The position numbers were made by a program, and so were the translations under genes. Source: Filifactor villosus (GTDB lineage: Bacteria; Bacillota; Clostridia; Peptostreptococcales; Filifactoraceae). Taken from it: a DNA stretch of 7,039 nucleotides. A model generated the notes under the pieces. That model searched no databases. It was given only the letters and a program-made list of their open reading frames with translations, and had not been told where the DNA came from. Positions 1 to 6,095 of this stretch are shown one piece after another. Positions within the stretch are counted from its first letter, which is position 1. Every line of letters starts with the position of its first letter. Location: the NCBI RefSeq assembly GCF_042652965.1, contig NZ_JBHSHL010000058.1, forward strand, positions 1 to 7,039. Reading direction: 5' to 3'.

Positions 1-71
1 GAGGGAGTGGCTAAAATAACGGGCCGTTTTTCGATGAGATCCCTGGACCATTTTTCGCTTGACAAATACAT
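1..71 (-). CDS. Possible 5' end of a minus-strand gene running off the left edge
   Basis: An ATG at 69-71 (complement) opens a frame that stays open for the 23 codons to the window edge. The peptide begins MYLSSEKWSRDLIEK and continues RPVILATP, a mixed charged and hydrophobic composition compatible with a real N-terminus. An AGAGG site (80-84) lies 8 bases upstream, a good ribosome-binding geometry, and an in-frame TAA stands a few codons further up, so the start cannot be much earlier. I do not recognise the family. The case is weak: a 23-codon open frame is common by chance, and the plus strand is also open in one frame from base 1 to a TAA at 124-126. I prefer the minus reading because it has a start, a ribosome site and the same strand as all other genes here. 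Confidence 0.35.
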   Translation of the reverse strand, partial: MYLSSEKWSRDLIEKRPVILATP

Positions 72-218
72 TGATTCCGCCTCTTTGATTTCTGAACGAC
101 CATCTTCTTATACCATTTTCCCGTAAAAATACCTCCCTCAAAAATGATATAAACTTTAAAAACGGATATGATACTATTATCTATTAAAACTGTTCGGTTG
201 CGAAATTTGAATTCTACG

Positions 219-282
219 ACTACTCAAAACGTTTCCGGCAAATATATATTCTGTTTACCGGAAATTTAAAACGAAGAGTAGT
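219..282. repeat. Two-tier inverted repeat in the left intergenic region
   Basis: Two nested perfect inverted repeats are visible: ACTACTC (219-225) with GAGTAGT (276-282), and inside it TTTCCGG (232-238) with CCGGAAA (258-264). The inner arms enclose 19 AT-rich bases, and an internal loop of 6 and 11 bases separates the two tiers. This could fold as a long hairpin in RNA from either strand. It is not followed by a T-run, so it is not a standard terminator. The right end (CGAAGAGTAGTATG) resembles the end of the 103-base repeat at 3356-3458 (CGAAGAATAGTATA), so it may be a decayed relative. Otherwise I see nothing in 72-297 beyond AT-rich sequence. Confidence 0.4.
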
Positions 283-319
283 ATGAGTTTCCGATTTTCA
301 AAGAAATTCTGCACAGCAA

Positions 320-348
320 AACATCCGCCCCTCTCCGAAGCGGATGTT
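320..348 (-). terminator. Probable weak terminator downstream of the VWA gene
   Basis: AACATCCGC (320-328) and GCGGATGTT (340-348) form a perfect, GC-rich 9-bp stem with an 11-base loop. On the minus strand the stem runs into a short T-rich stretch (GTTTTGC) only. It is the first strong hairpin after the VWA stop codon, about 185 bases downstream, and the only terminator candidate for that operon in the window. The short T-run makes efficient intrinsic termination uncertain; it could instead be a processed 3' end or another RNA fold. Confidence 0.5.
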
Positions 349-432
349 CCTCTTACCTTCAACCTTCATATCAGGAATGGATATCTCCTTATCTTTTCTT
401 CTGTGTACTTTTACGTTTTTCTGCTGTTCTTC

Positions 433-535
433 CTTTGAGTGATGGATATAAACAAGCTGTGACCATAGAAGATAAATCAATTTTTTGTAGACCGAAAAAA
501 CAGATATATCCATACTTCTATGGAGAATAGTATTA
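433..535 (+). repeat. Interspersed repeat, copy 1 (full length, about 103 bases)
   Basis: This copy aligns end to end with 3356-3458, about 70% identical by hand alignment with a few one- or two-base gaps. Shared blocks include GATGGATAT, CCATAGAAG and GAATAGTAT. Here CCATAGAAG (463-471) has a perfect inverted partner CTTCTATGG (515-523), so the copy can fold as a stem-loop. It lies immediately downstream of the VWA gene, and its last three bases are the complement of that gene's TAA stop. A 71-codon open frame across 298-513 (complement) runs through this copy and ends in repeat-derived sequence similar to a frame through copy 2, so I treat it as non-coding. Confidence 0.75.
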
Positions 536-2332
536 CTCCAAATAATTCTTGATTTGGATCTTCAGATACTTTCCTACAACATCCGAAAACCTCTTTATGT
601 CGTGAATATAAGCAAAGTCTTTGCCGAATATCAACTGTTCGGCGACTCGATCTTCTTCCTTACCGGTGAAAACTCCCAGGACCGCGACCCCCTTCTTGCG
701 GAGTTTTCGTACCTCAAAAGCCGTATCGTAGATCGCCTCCTGACCGGAGTAGTTCCTGACCTTGCTGACAAAGACCGAAGACAGCTTCGATCCTCTCATA
801 TCGCTCGGTCTTCCGTCGCTGAGTATAAGGACAATATGTTTCTTTTCGTCTTTTTCCTCTATAAGACGATCCAAAAACCGAAGTGCCAGACCGTCCCGGT
901 TGCTTCCCTCGCTCTTGTAATAAAACACTTCCTTGTTGGAATTTTTTTCACTGTAATAGTCCCGATACTCCTTTAAGATCGTGTAATCAAAGAGGGTTTG
1001 AAATGACATGATTCTGACAGGGATATGACAGAGACTGAGTGCCTCTGCGATGATAAAAGCCTGTGCAGCTACCGGACCTTCCCTCTCCATCTGAGAACCG
1101 CTCGAATCCAAAAACAGATCCACGACAAATTCTCCCCTTGCATCCTTACTCTGCTTACAAAAAACATTTCTATCGTTCAAATATCGGTATCTCCACACCG
1201 ACGGTGCGATGAGCCTTCCCGTATCGGACTTACCGAGAGACTCCTCCATATCCGGCAGGATCGCTCTTTCGATTGTTTCTTTGAGTCTCGTAATGTTTCT
1301 TCTATACACCCTGTGATGGTATCGATAGTGTGCCAGATTCTCATCCCTGCTCTCTTTTAACTTGGACAACCGATAGGAGTCCGTTATCTTCATAAAGTTT
1401 TTTGTAAGATGCAGCCGACAGTTTTGATGAAGCCCGGTACACAATTCTTTTTGTATCCTTATCGATTCATTTTGTGAAAATACACCGCTTCCGTAATACC
1501 TGATGATCTCGTTGTGCATCCTGTCATATGTGACAGGAGATGAGAGCAGAGAAACTTCCTGCATATCCTTCTCAAAACTCCCTGCTTCCTTATCACCGAA
1601 ATCATTGGGATTAAACTCCGCCGATGCGATCGATACAGGTTCTCCTTTCGAGATTTTTGAATGTCTTGATGTTGAAGAGGTTTTTTTAAAAGAGGAGTCT
1701 CCTTCGTGCTCCGCCCTCTTCCTCTCATCTACATAATAACGAAATTCCCTGTTGAAGCGGAAGAAGTCCGCCAAAATCTCTTCCAGAAAATCAAACCATC
1801 TTCCTATATCAAAATCGCCCATTTCTTCTATTTTTTGAGCTAACTCTCTCACATTGGCTCGTGTCTTGGGAAGTTTTTTTTGCCTCAAAAGATAGATCGC
1901 ATTTCGAAGTTCCTGGGTGATATCCTTAGGCTTCCTTCTTTGATATCTGTCAAGGGCAGCTTCTTGGGCCTTTTGATAATAGAACAAGAGTACCGGTCTT
2001 ATCTTCTTCCACCTGTTCATCTGCCTGATCTCCATTGTCAACACAAAGATCTCGCTTACGATTTCATAAGCCTCCACCTTGTTTTTGAACGCAATCAGAC
2101 GCTCCTGAGCCTGATATCCGATCCCTTCCTTATATAGGGTAGCAAACAAAACCGTTCGGATAAAATCCAAACATTCAATCCCCGTATCTTCAATCAAAGA
2201 GAAATCCGGGCTTATCTCGTAGTCTTCCGTCATCGTCCAAACAATGTTTTCCCTTCTTACAAGAGCTTGTTGTTCATCGACTTCTTGCCCATACAAAACA
2301 TTTTCTTTTAAATTCTTAGACATGGAAGACAT
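533..2332 (-). CDS. NorD/CbbO-like VWA-domain protein (MoxR partner)
   Basis: A 599-residue soluble protein with no signal peptide or membrane segment. Residues 1-205 are helical and charged and carry a VWTMTEDYEISPDF segment that I associate with clostridial proteins annotated as nitric oxide reductase activation protein. Residues 206-262 are a Ser/Lys/Glu-rich linker, 263-395 a second basic helical region, and 400-590 a VWA domain. The MIDAS metal site is visible as DSSGS (D409, S411, S413), with NRDG at 478-481 and SDG at 505-507; the NRDG and SDG spacing also recalls CobT. Family knowledge: such proteins work with a MoxR AAA+ ATPase to insert metals into, or remodel, a target enzyme. It overlaps the upstream ATPase gene by 17 bases, implying translational coupling. 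The start at 2332 is chosen because a GAGGGAAGGG site stands just before it; ATG 2321-2323 (residue 4) is the alternative. Function class is firm; the substrate is unknown. Confidence 0.88.
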   Translation of the reverse strand: MSSMSKNLKENVLYGQEVDEQQALVRRENIVWTMTEDYEISPDFSLIEDTGIECLDFIRTVLFATLYKEGIGYQAQERLIAFKNKVEAYEIVSEIFVLTMEIRQMNRWKKIRPVLLFYYQKAQEAALDRYQRRKPKDITQELRNAIYLLRQKKLPKTRANVRELAQKIEEMGDFDIGRWFDFLEEILADFFRFNREFRYYVDERKRAEHEGDSSFKKTSSTSRHSKISKGEPVSIASAEFNPNDFGDKEAGSFEKDMQEVSLLSSPVTYDRMHNEIIRYYGSGVFSQNESIRIQKELCTGLHQNCRLHLTKNFMKITDSYRLSKLKESRDENLAHYRYHHRVYRRNITRLKETIERAILPDMEESLGKSDTGRLIAPSVWRYRYLNDRNVFCKQSKDARGEFVVDLFLDSSGSQMEREGPVAAQAFIIAEALSLCHIPVRIMSFQTLFDYTILKEYRDYYSEKNSNKEVFYYKSEGSNRDGLALRFLDRLIEEKDEKKHIVLILSDGRPSDMRGSKLSSVFVSKVRNYSGQEAIYDTAFEVRKLRKKGVAVLGVFTGKEEDRVAEQLIFGKDFAYIHDIKRFSDVVGKYLKIQIKNYLE

Positions 2333-3230
2333 CTTCCCTTCCCTCGTTTCCCGTCAAACGTAGTCGTATGACATCTTCAACGATCTCCTTCTCAAATTCG
2401 TCAAAAGTCTTTCCGACAATTCCCATATCCAAGGCACGACCGGACGGAAGCCCTTTTCCGATAACTCCGATCGCTCCCAGCAACCCCCGAAGATCAACCG
2501 CCTTTGAAGATATTTCAGAATATGCGGCTTTCAATTGAAGATCCAGGAATAACTCCGCAAACACATCCGCATACTCCTCCTTCACATCGGGATACTCGGT
2601 TTTGATGATATAGTTCAAATGTTCTTTCGTCATCTTTGGGATATCCAAAACCATAAACCGCGAGACAAGAGCCTCATTGAGTTCTTTGGTCCCCGCATAT
2701 CCGTAGTTCATGGTTGCGATAAACCTCGTCGCTTCATGCAGATTCTTTTTCTCATAGCCGGGCACATCAATCAGCCTTCTGTAATCCAAGGCGGAATGAA
2801 GTACGGAAAGAGCATCGTTTTTTGCCATATTGATTTCGTCAAAGATACCGAAGCCTCCATATTCGGCACAATTGTAGATACTCCCCCGGCGAAAACGAAC
2901 CTCTCCTCCTACAAAGGTATCACTTCCTATAAGAGAAGAACTGTCCGAATTCACGTTGAGTGATACCGTCCAGACAGGTCTACCGAACGCATAAGCCAAG
3001 TTCTCGGCGAGAACATTCTTTCCCGTTGCCTTCGCTCCCGACAACAGAAGGTTCTCCCCCTGCAAAAGAGCCGAGATCGCCATTTCCCATACACTTCTTC
3101 CATAGTAAAAGAACCTCGGTTTCACAACTCTACGTTCCACCTCGGTCTCCACCTTATAATATGCTCTGAAACGCTCCAACTCATCAATCAAGCCCTCTGC
3201 CACACCCTGTTTCTTCAAAAAATCGATCAT
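2316..3230 (-). CDS. MoxR-family AAA+ ATPase (NorQ/CbbQ-like)
   Basis: A 304-residue cytoplasmic AAA+ ATPase. Numbered from the ATG at 3230: Walker A GAKATGKN at 65-72, Walker B IFDE with D131 and E132, sensor 1 N175 (FIATMN), arginine finger R191 in SRF, and sensor 2 R248 (AVDLR). The SLIGSDTF stretch and the G-G-x-R-F-R-R-G loop after Walker A are typical of the MoxR/CobS/NorQ branch. Walker A ends in Asn (N72) where Ser or Thr is usual. Family knowledge: these ATPases form hexamers that act through a VWA partner to activate metalloenzymes, and that partner is the next gene, overlapping by 17 bases. Start: an upstream TTG at 3294-3296 would add 22 residues but has no ribosome site, whereas ATG 3228-3230 has GGGAG 7 bases before it and begins MIDFLKKQG. 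No target enzyme is encoded nearby. Confidence 0.9.
   Translation of the reverse strand: MIDFLKKQGVAEGLIDELERFRAYYKVETEVERRVVKPRFFYYGRSVWEMAISALLQGENLLLSGAKATGKNVLAENLAYAFGRPVWTVSLNVNSDSSSLIGSDTFVGGEVRFRRGSIYNCAEYGGFGIFDEINMAKNDALSVLHSALDYRRLIDVPGYEKKNLHEATRFIATMNYGYAGTKELNEALVSRFMVLDIPKMTKEHLNYIIKTEYPDVKEEYADVFAELFLDLQLKAAYSEISSKAVDLRGLLGAIGVIGKGLPSGRALDMGIVGKTFDEFEKEIVEDVIRLRLTGNEGREDVFHV
2333..2345 (-). promoter_or_regulatory. Ribosome-binding site of the VWA gene, inside the ATPase gene
   Basis: On the minus strand GAGGGAAGGGAAG directly precedes the ATG at 2330-2332. GAGG is followed by 9 bases and then the ATG, which favours this start over ATG 2321-2323, where the spacing would be about 18 bases. 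The site lies within the last codons of the upstream ATPase gene, fitting coupled translation of the two subunits. Confidence 0.6.
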
Positions 3231-3237
3231 ATTCAAT

Positions 3238-3242
3238 CTCCC
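3238..3242 (-). promoter_or_regulatory. Ribosome-binding site deciding the ATPase start
   Basis: GGGAG (complement of CTCCC, within AAAGGATGGGAG) stands 7 bases before ATG 3228-3230. The longer frame from TTG 3294-3296 has no comparable site, so the shorter 304-residue protein is preferred. Confidence 0.65.
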
Positions 3243-3332
3243 ATCCTTTAAATTCAATGCTCTCCATCTTGTGATACCTATCGAATCGCTTCTCAAAACA
3301 TATATAAGAATCGTAGATCCCTCATAAATGTA

Positions 3333-3341
3333 TGGTATAAT
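3333..3341 (+). promoter_or_regulatory. Extended -10 motif pointing into repeat copy 2
   Basis: TGGTATAAT on the plus strand is a perfect extended -10 box. It ends 14 bases before the start of repeat copy 2, so a transcript from it would start close to the repeat boundary and run through the whole copy. No good -35 box lies 16-18 bases upstream. No plus-strand gene follows, so the product, if any, would be a short RNA antisense to the leader of the ATPase operon. Chance occurrence in AT-rich DNA is possible. Confidence 0.3.
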
Positions 3342-3355
3342 TAATACTACTATTG

Positions 3356-3458
3356 CTTTGAATGATGGATATCAACGATTTGTAATCCATAGAAGAGAAA
3401 ACAAATTTTCGTGATTGCAACGCAAATATAACAACACTTCCATCGAAGAATAGTATAA
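3356..3458 (+). repeat. Interspersed repeat, copy 2 (full length, about 103 bases)
   Basis: Same length and orientation as copy 1 (433-535). It shares GGATATCAACGATTTG and TAGAAGAGAAAAC with copy 3 (6750-6808, opposite strand); over the first 54 bases I count about six differences from copy 3. A small internal hairpin GAAAA-CAAA-TTTTC is visible near the middle, and the outer arms CCATAGAAG and CTTCCATCG pair imperfectly. It lies in the 5' leader region of the ATPase/VWA operon, between the katA terminator and the ATPase gene. A 61-codon complement frame (3350-3535) is repeat-derived and not believed. Confidence 0.8.
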
Positions 3459-3639
3459 AATACTCTATCTGTAAAAACCATATCCCTGTTAAAAATACCT
3501 GACAGTTGCGGAACCATGTTGTGTTGCAGAACCACTTAATAGTCTTTGTTGTATTTTGTGGAAATCGAGTCTCTTATTCGCTATATGTTTCCTTTCGTTT
3601 ACTTGAATTTTCTTCGATTTCAAATATACCTCAATTCTT

Positions 3640-3648
3640 ATTATACCA
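3640..3648 (-). promoter_or_regulatory. Candidate promoter (extended -10) for the ATPase/VWA operon
   Basis: On the minus strand TGGTATAAT is a perfect extended -10. It lies just downstream of the katA terminator (3681-3713) and faces the ATPase gene. No convincing -35 box is seen at normal spacing, which extended -10 promoters can tolerate. If used, it gives a leader of roughly 400 bases that contains the complement of repeat copy 2. No better promoter is visible between copy 2 and the ATPase start. Confidence 0.45.
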
Positions 3649-3680
3649 TTTTTTCAACAAAGCAATCTTTTCCTCTCCAT

Positions 3681-3713
3681 GAAAAAAAGAGGGTAAGAAC
3701 CCTCTTTTTTTCT
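3681..3713 (-). terminator. Intrinsic terminator of katA (works in either direction)
   Basis: A perfect 13-bp stem (arms 3682-3694 and 3699-3711) with a four-base loop combines a GAGGGT core with a run of seven A on one side and seven T on the other. It starts about 20 bases after the katA stop codon. Because the A and T runs are symmetrical it could terminate transcription on both strands. Confidence 0.92.
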
Positions 3714-3734
3714 CTTTGAAAAAGACTTGTTTCT

Positions 3735-5249
3735 TTACATAGTTTGATCCAAGGTAGCTTGAATCAAACCGTTGTTGTCCAGCTTGGAAAGTTCTTTCAC
3801 CTTTTCCAGATCCAAGCCTACTGCTGCGGTAAATCTCTCTCCATATTCTTTGTCTGCCAGGTAACAGTGAACAGCATGACGATACTTGATATTATTCGTT
3901 ACGGATGCAATATCTCCGGCAGTATTATCGATCAGAATCTGTTTTTTATCCTCCGTTAATACTCTCCACAAATCTCCACCCGCTCGGAAGCAATCATCAG
4001 TCGGGTCGTCCTTGGGATCATAACGATAGACCGAACCTTCAAGATCCAACGGAGGCTCTGCAACCTCAGGAGTAGCGGACCATGTTCCCGCACTGTTAGG
4101 TGTATAGGCAACCGTTCCACCGTAGTTTCCATCCGTTCTCATCGCACCGTCTCTATGGTACTCATTGACTTCCACCTTCGCACGATTTACAGGAATATGG
4201 TTGTGATTTACTCCAAGACGATAACGCTGTGCATCGCCGTAGGAGAACAGACGCCCTTGCAAGAAACGGTCAGGACTGAAACCGATTCCCGGTACAACGT
4301 GAGCCGGTGTGAAGGCAGCTTGCTCCACCTCTGCAAAATAGTTTTCGGGATTTCTGTTTAATTCCAACACGCCCACTTCGATCAGCGGATACTCTGCATG
4401 TCTCCATATCTTTGTAATATCAAAGGGATTCTCATAGTGATTTTTTGCCTGTTCCTCCGTCATGATCTGAACATACATCGTCCACTTCGGAAAATCTCCT
4501 TTTTCAATCGCTTCGTAAAGGTCTTTTCCATGGAACTCCCTATCCATACCCGTAATTTTTGCAGCCTCTTCATTGCTTAAGTTCTTGATTCCCTGTTGGG
4601 TCTTAAAGTGGAACTTACACCAAACTCTCTCATTCTTTTCATTGTAGAAAGAAAAGGTGTGTTCTCCGAAGAAGTGCATGTGTCTATAACTTGCAGGAAT
4701 TCCTCTATCACTCATAACAATAGTAATCTGGTGGAAGCATTCCGGAAGCAGAGTCCAAAAATCCCAATTGTTTTGTGCGGAACGTCTTCCGGTTCTCGGA
4801 TCCCGCTTTACTGCACGGTTCAAATCGGAGAAGTTATGCACGTCTCGGATAAAGAATGTCGGTGTATTATTTCCAACCAAATCCCAGTTTCCTTCTTCCG
4901 TATAGAACTTTACTGCAACTCCACGAATGTCTCTCTCACAGTCCGATGCTCCTCTTTCTCCCGCAACTGTCGAGAAACGAACAAAAAGCTCGGTTTCCGC
5001 TCCCGGTTGTAACACTTTAGCCTTGGTATACTTGGAAATGTCGTGAGTAACGGTAAACTTTCCGTAAGCCCCCCATCCCTTCGCATGCATTCTTCGCTCA
5101 GGAATAACTTCCCTGTTGAAATGTGCCATTTTTTCCATCAACCACACATCACTCATAACAACCAGTCCTCTAGGACCTGCGGTTATGGAATTTTCGTTAT
5201 CGGCAATCGGTGCTCCTACCTCGTTTGTTAACTTTTTCTTGTCACTCAT
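3735..5249 (-). CDS. katA: Monofunctional haem catalase
   Basis: A 504-residue cytoplasmic catalase that converts hydrogen peroxide to water and oxygen. All key residues are present: distal His55 in RMHAKGWGAYG, distal Asn128 in DLVGNNTPTFFIRD, and the proximal haem ligand Tyr337 in GRLFSYGDAQRYRLG, with R333 preceding it. Length and the lack of a C-terminal flavodoxin-like domain fit the small-subunit catalases. No signal peptide is present. The start is firm: AAGGAGG (5256-5262) stands 6 bases before the ATG. The gene follows a membrane-protein gene by 81 bases with no terminator between, and is closed by a strong terminator, so the two probably share the promoter at 6096-6124. A PerR-type operator at that promoter would suit a peroxide-induced gene. 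The frame is intact, with no sign of decay. Confidence 0.97.
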   Translation of the reverse strand: MSDKKKLTNEVGAPIADNENSITAGPRGLVVMSDVWLMEKMAHFNREVIPERRMHAKGWGAYGKFTVTHDISKYTKAKVLQPGAETELFVRFSTVAGERGASDCERDIRGVAVKFYTEEGNWDLVGNNTPTFFIRDVHNFSDLNRAVKRDPRTGRRSAQNNWDFWTLLPECFHQITIVMSDRGIPASYRHMHFFGEHTFSFYNEKNERVWCKFHFKTQQGIKNLSNEEAAKITGMDREFHGKDLYEAIEKGDFPKWTMYVQIMTEEQAKNHYENPFDITKIWRHAEYPLIEVGVLELNRNPENYFAEVEQAAFTPAHVVPGIGFSPDRFLQGRLFSYGDAQRYRLGVNHNHIPVNRAKVEVNEYHRDGAMRTDGNYGGTVAYTPNSAGTWSATPEVAEPPLDLEGSVYRYDPKDDPTDDCFRAGGDLWRVLTEDKKQILIDNTAGDIASVTNNIKYRHAVHCYLADKEYGERFTAAVGLDLEKVKELSKLDNNGLIQATLDQTM

Positions 5250-5270
5250 AATAGTCCTCCTTCATTCATA

Positions 5271-5301
5271 AAACGGCTTCTATTTTTTCCAAAAACCGTT
5301 T
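5271..5301 (-). other. Small inverted repeat in the katA leader
   Basis: AAACGG (5271-5276) and CCGTTT (5296-5301) form a 6-bp stem around a 19-base AT-rich loop, just upstream of the katA ribosome site. It has no T-run, so it is not a terminator. It could stabilise a processed katA message or mean nothing. Confidence 0.25.
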
Positions 5302-5330
5302 CTTCACATTTATAACGTTACCACATTTTT

Positions 5331-5978
5331 CTATAAAAGTGCATTGCACATAAATAGCATCCATAAATAAACACAGCTCTTAGGGAGCATAAACATCCCT
5401 ATTTTCGGATTTTTATTTACCCACAAAACAACCGGTAAATAAAAAGCAAAACTCAGTAAAATCGCTACCCACATCCATCGAAAACCTTCTATATCCCTTC
5501 CAAACACCAGATAAAACAGTGCCACTATCACACCGATTACAAAGAATGGAACATTTCGGATAATACTCCACTTTACAGGCGGATAGCGCTCAAACCATTT
5601 GTTCTGAGGAAAAAAGCAGGAGCCTATCCTCAAAATCGAAAGAACAACCAACACCGTCCATAACCAAGGAATATCCACCTCAAAAACCCGAGTTCCTATC
5701 TGATACAAAAAGAGATAAAACACTGTCATCGTAATCGAAGTAATCAGTTTTCCCAAGCCCAGTGCCGCTCGGTACCTCTCTTCATCAGTCTTCAAGATTG
5801 TCATGATTCGAGGCAGCAGATGGAACGAATCTCCAACAGCCAAAACAAGCCCCATAATCCCCGCCATCTTAACCACACCATTCCCCTTGTAAGAAAGAAA
5901 GTACAGACCTAAGAAAAAGGCGATACTCAAGTACAGTATATCAAAAACAACCTCGACTCTTCCAAAAACTCTTTTCAT
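5331..5978 (-). CDS. Polytopic membrane protein of unknown function, upstream of katA
   Basis: A 215-residue protein with about seven predicted membrane segments (roughly residues 10-29, 36-56, 76-95, 103-121, 138-158, 166-187, 193-210). I do not recognise the family. Residues that look conserved-like because they are polar and lie in or next to membrane segments are GDSFHLLPR (49-57), GLGKLITSITMT (74-85) and NKWFERYPP (126-134). Start: ATG 5976-5978 has GGGAGA (5983-5988) 4 bases upstream; an in-frame ATG at 6015-6017 would add 13 residues but lacks a ribosome site. The gene sits 81 bases ahead of katA and behind a consensus promoter with a Fur/PerR-like box. That context suggests a role in oxidative stress or metal/haem handling, but this is inference only. 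Confidence 0.85.
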   Translation of the reverse strand: MKRVFGRVEVVFDILYLSIAFFLGLYFLSYKGNGVVKMAGIMGLVLAVGDSFHLLPRIMTILKTDEERYRAALGLGKLITSITMTVFYLFLYQIGTRVFEVDIPWLWTVLVVLSILRIGSCFFPQNKWFERYPPVKWSIIRNVPFFVIGVIVALFYLVFGRDIEGFRWMWVAILLSFAFYLPVVLWVNKNPKIGMFMLPKSCVYLWMLFMCNALL

Positions 5979-5982
5979 ATTT

Positions 5983-5988
5983 TCTCCC
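5983..5988 (-). promoter_or_regulatory. Ribosome-binding site deciding the membrane-protein start
   Basis: GGGAGA on the minus strand, preceded by GGTG, lies 4 bases (5 from GGGAG) before ATG 5976-5978. The earlier ATG pair near 6012-6017 is preceded by GATCGAAATGT, which has no Shine-Dalgarno match. Confidence 0.65.
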
Positions 5989-6066
5989 ACCACCCATAAA
6001 AGACTTTCTTCCATCATACATTTCGATCAATCGATAGTTCTCAATTAACCGAAGTTTATTATCAAA

Positions 6067-6081
6067 TTGTAATCATTACAT
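6067..6081 (-). promoter_or_regulatory. Fur-family (PerR/Zur/Fur-like) operator candidate
   Basis: The minus strand reads ATGTAATGATTACAA, containing a perfect 6-1-6 palindrome TGTAAT-G-ATTACA (6068-6080). It matches the PerR box TTATAATNATTATAA at 11 of 14 defined positions by my count, and also resembles Zur and Fur 7-1-7 boxes. It lies just downstream of the expected transcription start of the promoter at 6096-6124, a position suited to repression. Because katA is the second gene of the unit, PerR is the most natural reader, but the sequence alone does not separate PerR from Zur or Fur. Confidence 0.55.
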
Positions 6082-6095
6082 ATTTTATGGATTGA

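Noticed and set aside
1..126. Plus-strand open frame from base 1 to TAA 124-126, possible C-terminal end of a gene
   Set aside because: No recognisable protein ending and no terminator after it. The minus-strand start with a ribosome site is slightly better, though neither is certain.
298..513. 71-codon complement frame downstream of the VWA gene
   Set aside because: It has no good ribosome site, and its first third lies in repeat copy 1, where a similar peptide end also appears in the frame over copy 2, so the reading is repeat-derived. It also spans the hairpin at 320-348.
554..1360. Plus-strand open frames of 140 and 111 codons
   Set aside because: They lie entirely antisense to the VWA domain, whose MIDAS motifs make the minus strand the coding one.
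3344..3375. Possible promoter for the ATPase gene with its -35 (TTGATA) inside repeat copy 2
   Set aside because: The only -10-like hexamer (TAGTAT) is 20 bases away; at the correct 17-base spacing the hexamer is TAGTAG, which is poor.
433..3458. CRISPR array
   Set aside because: The repeats are about 103 bases, kilobases apart, on both strands and without regular spacers, so they are not CRISPR repeats.
3350..3535. 61-codon complement frame over repeat copy 2
   Set aside because: It is Cys- and Ile-rich with low-quality composition, ends inside the repeat, and has no Shine-Dalgarno site.
4596..5012. Plus-strand open frame of 138 codons
   Set aside because: Antisense to the catalase active-site region; no support of its own.
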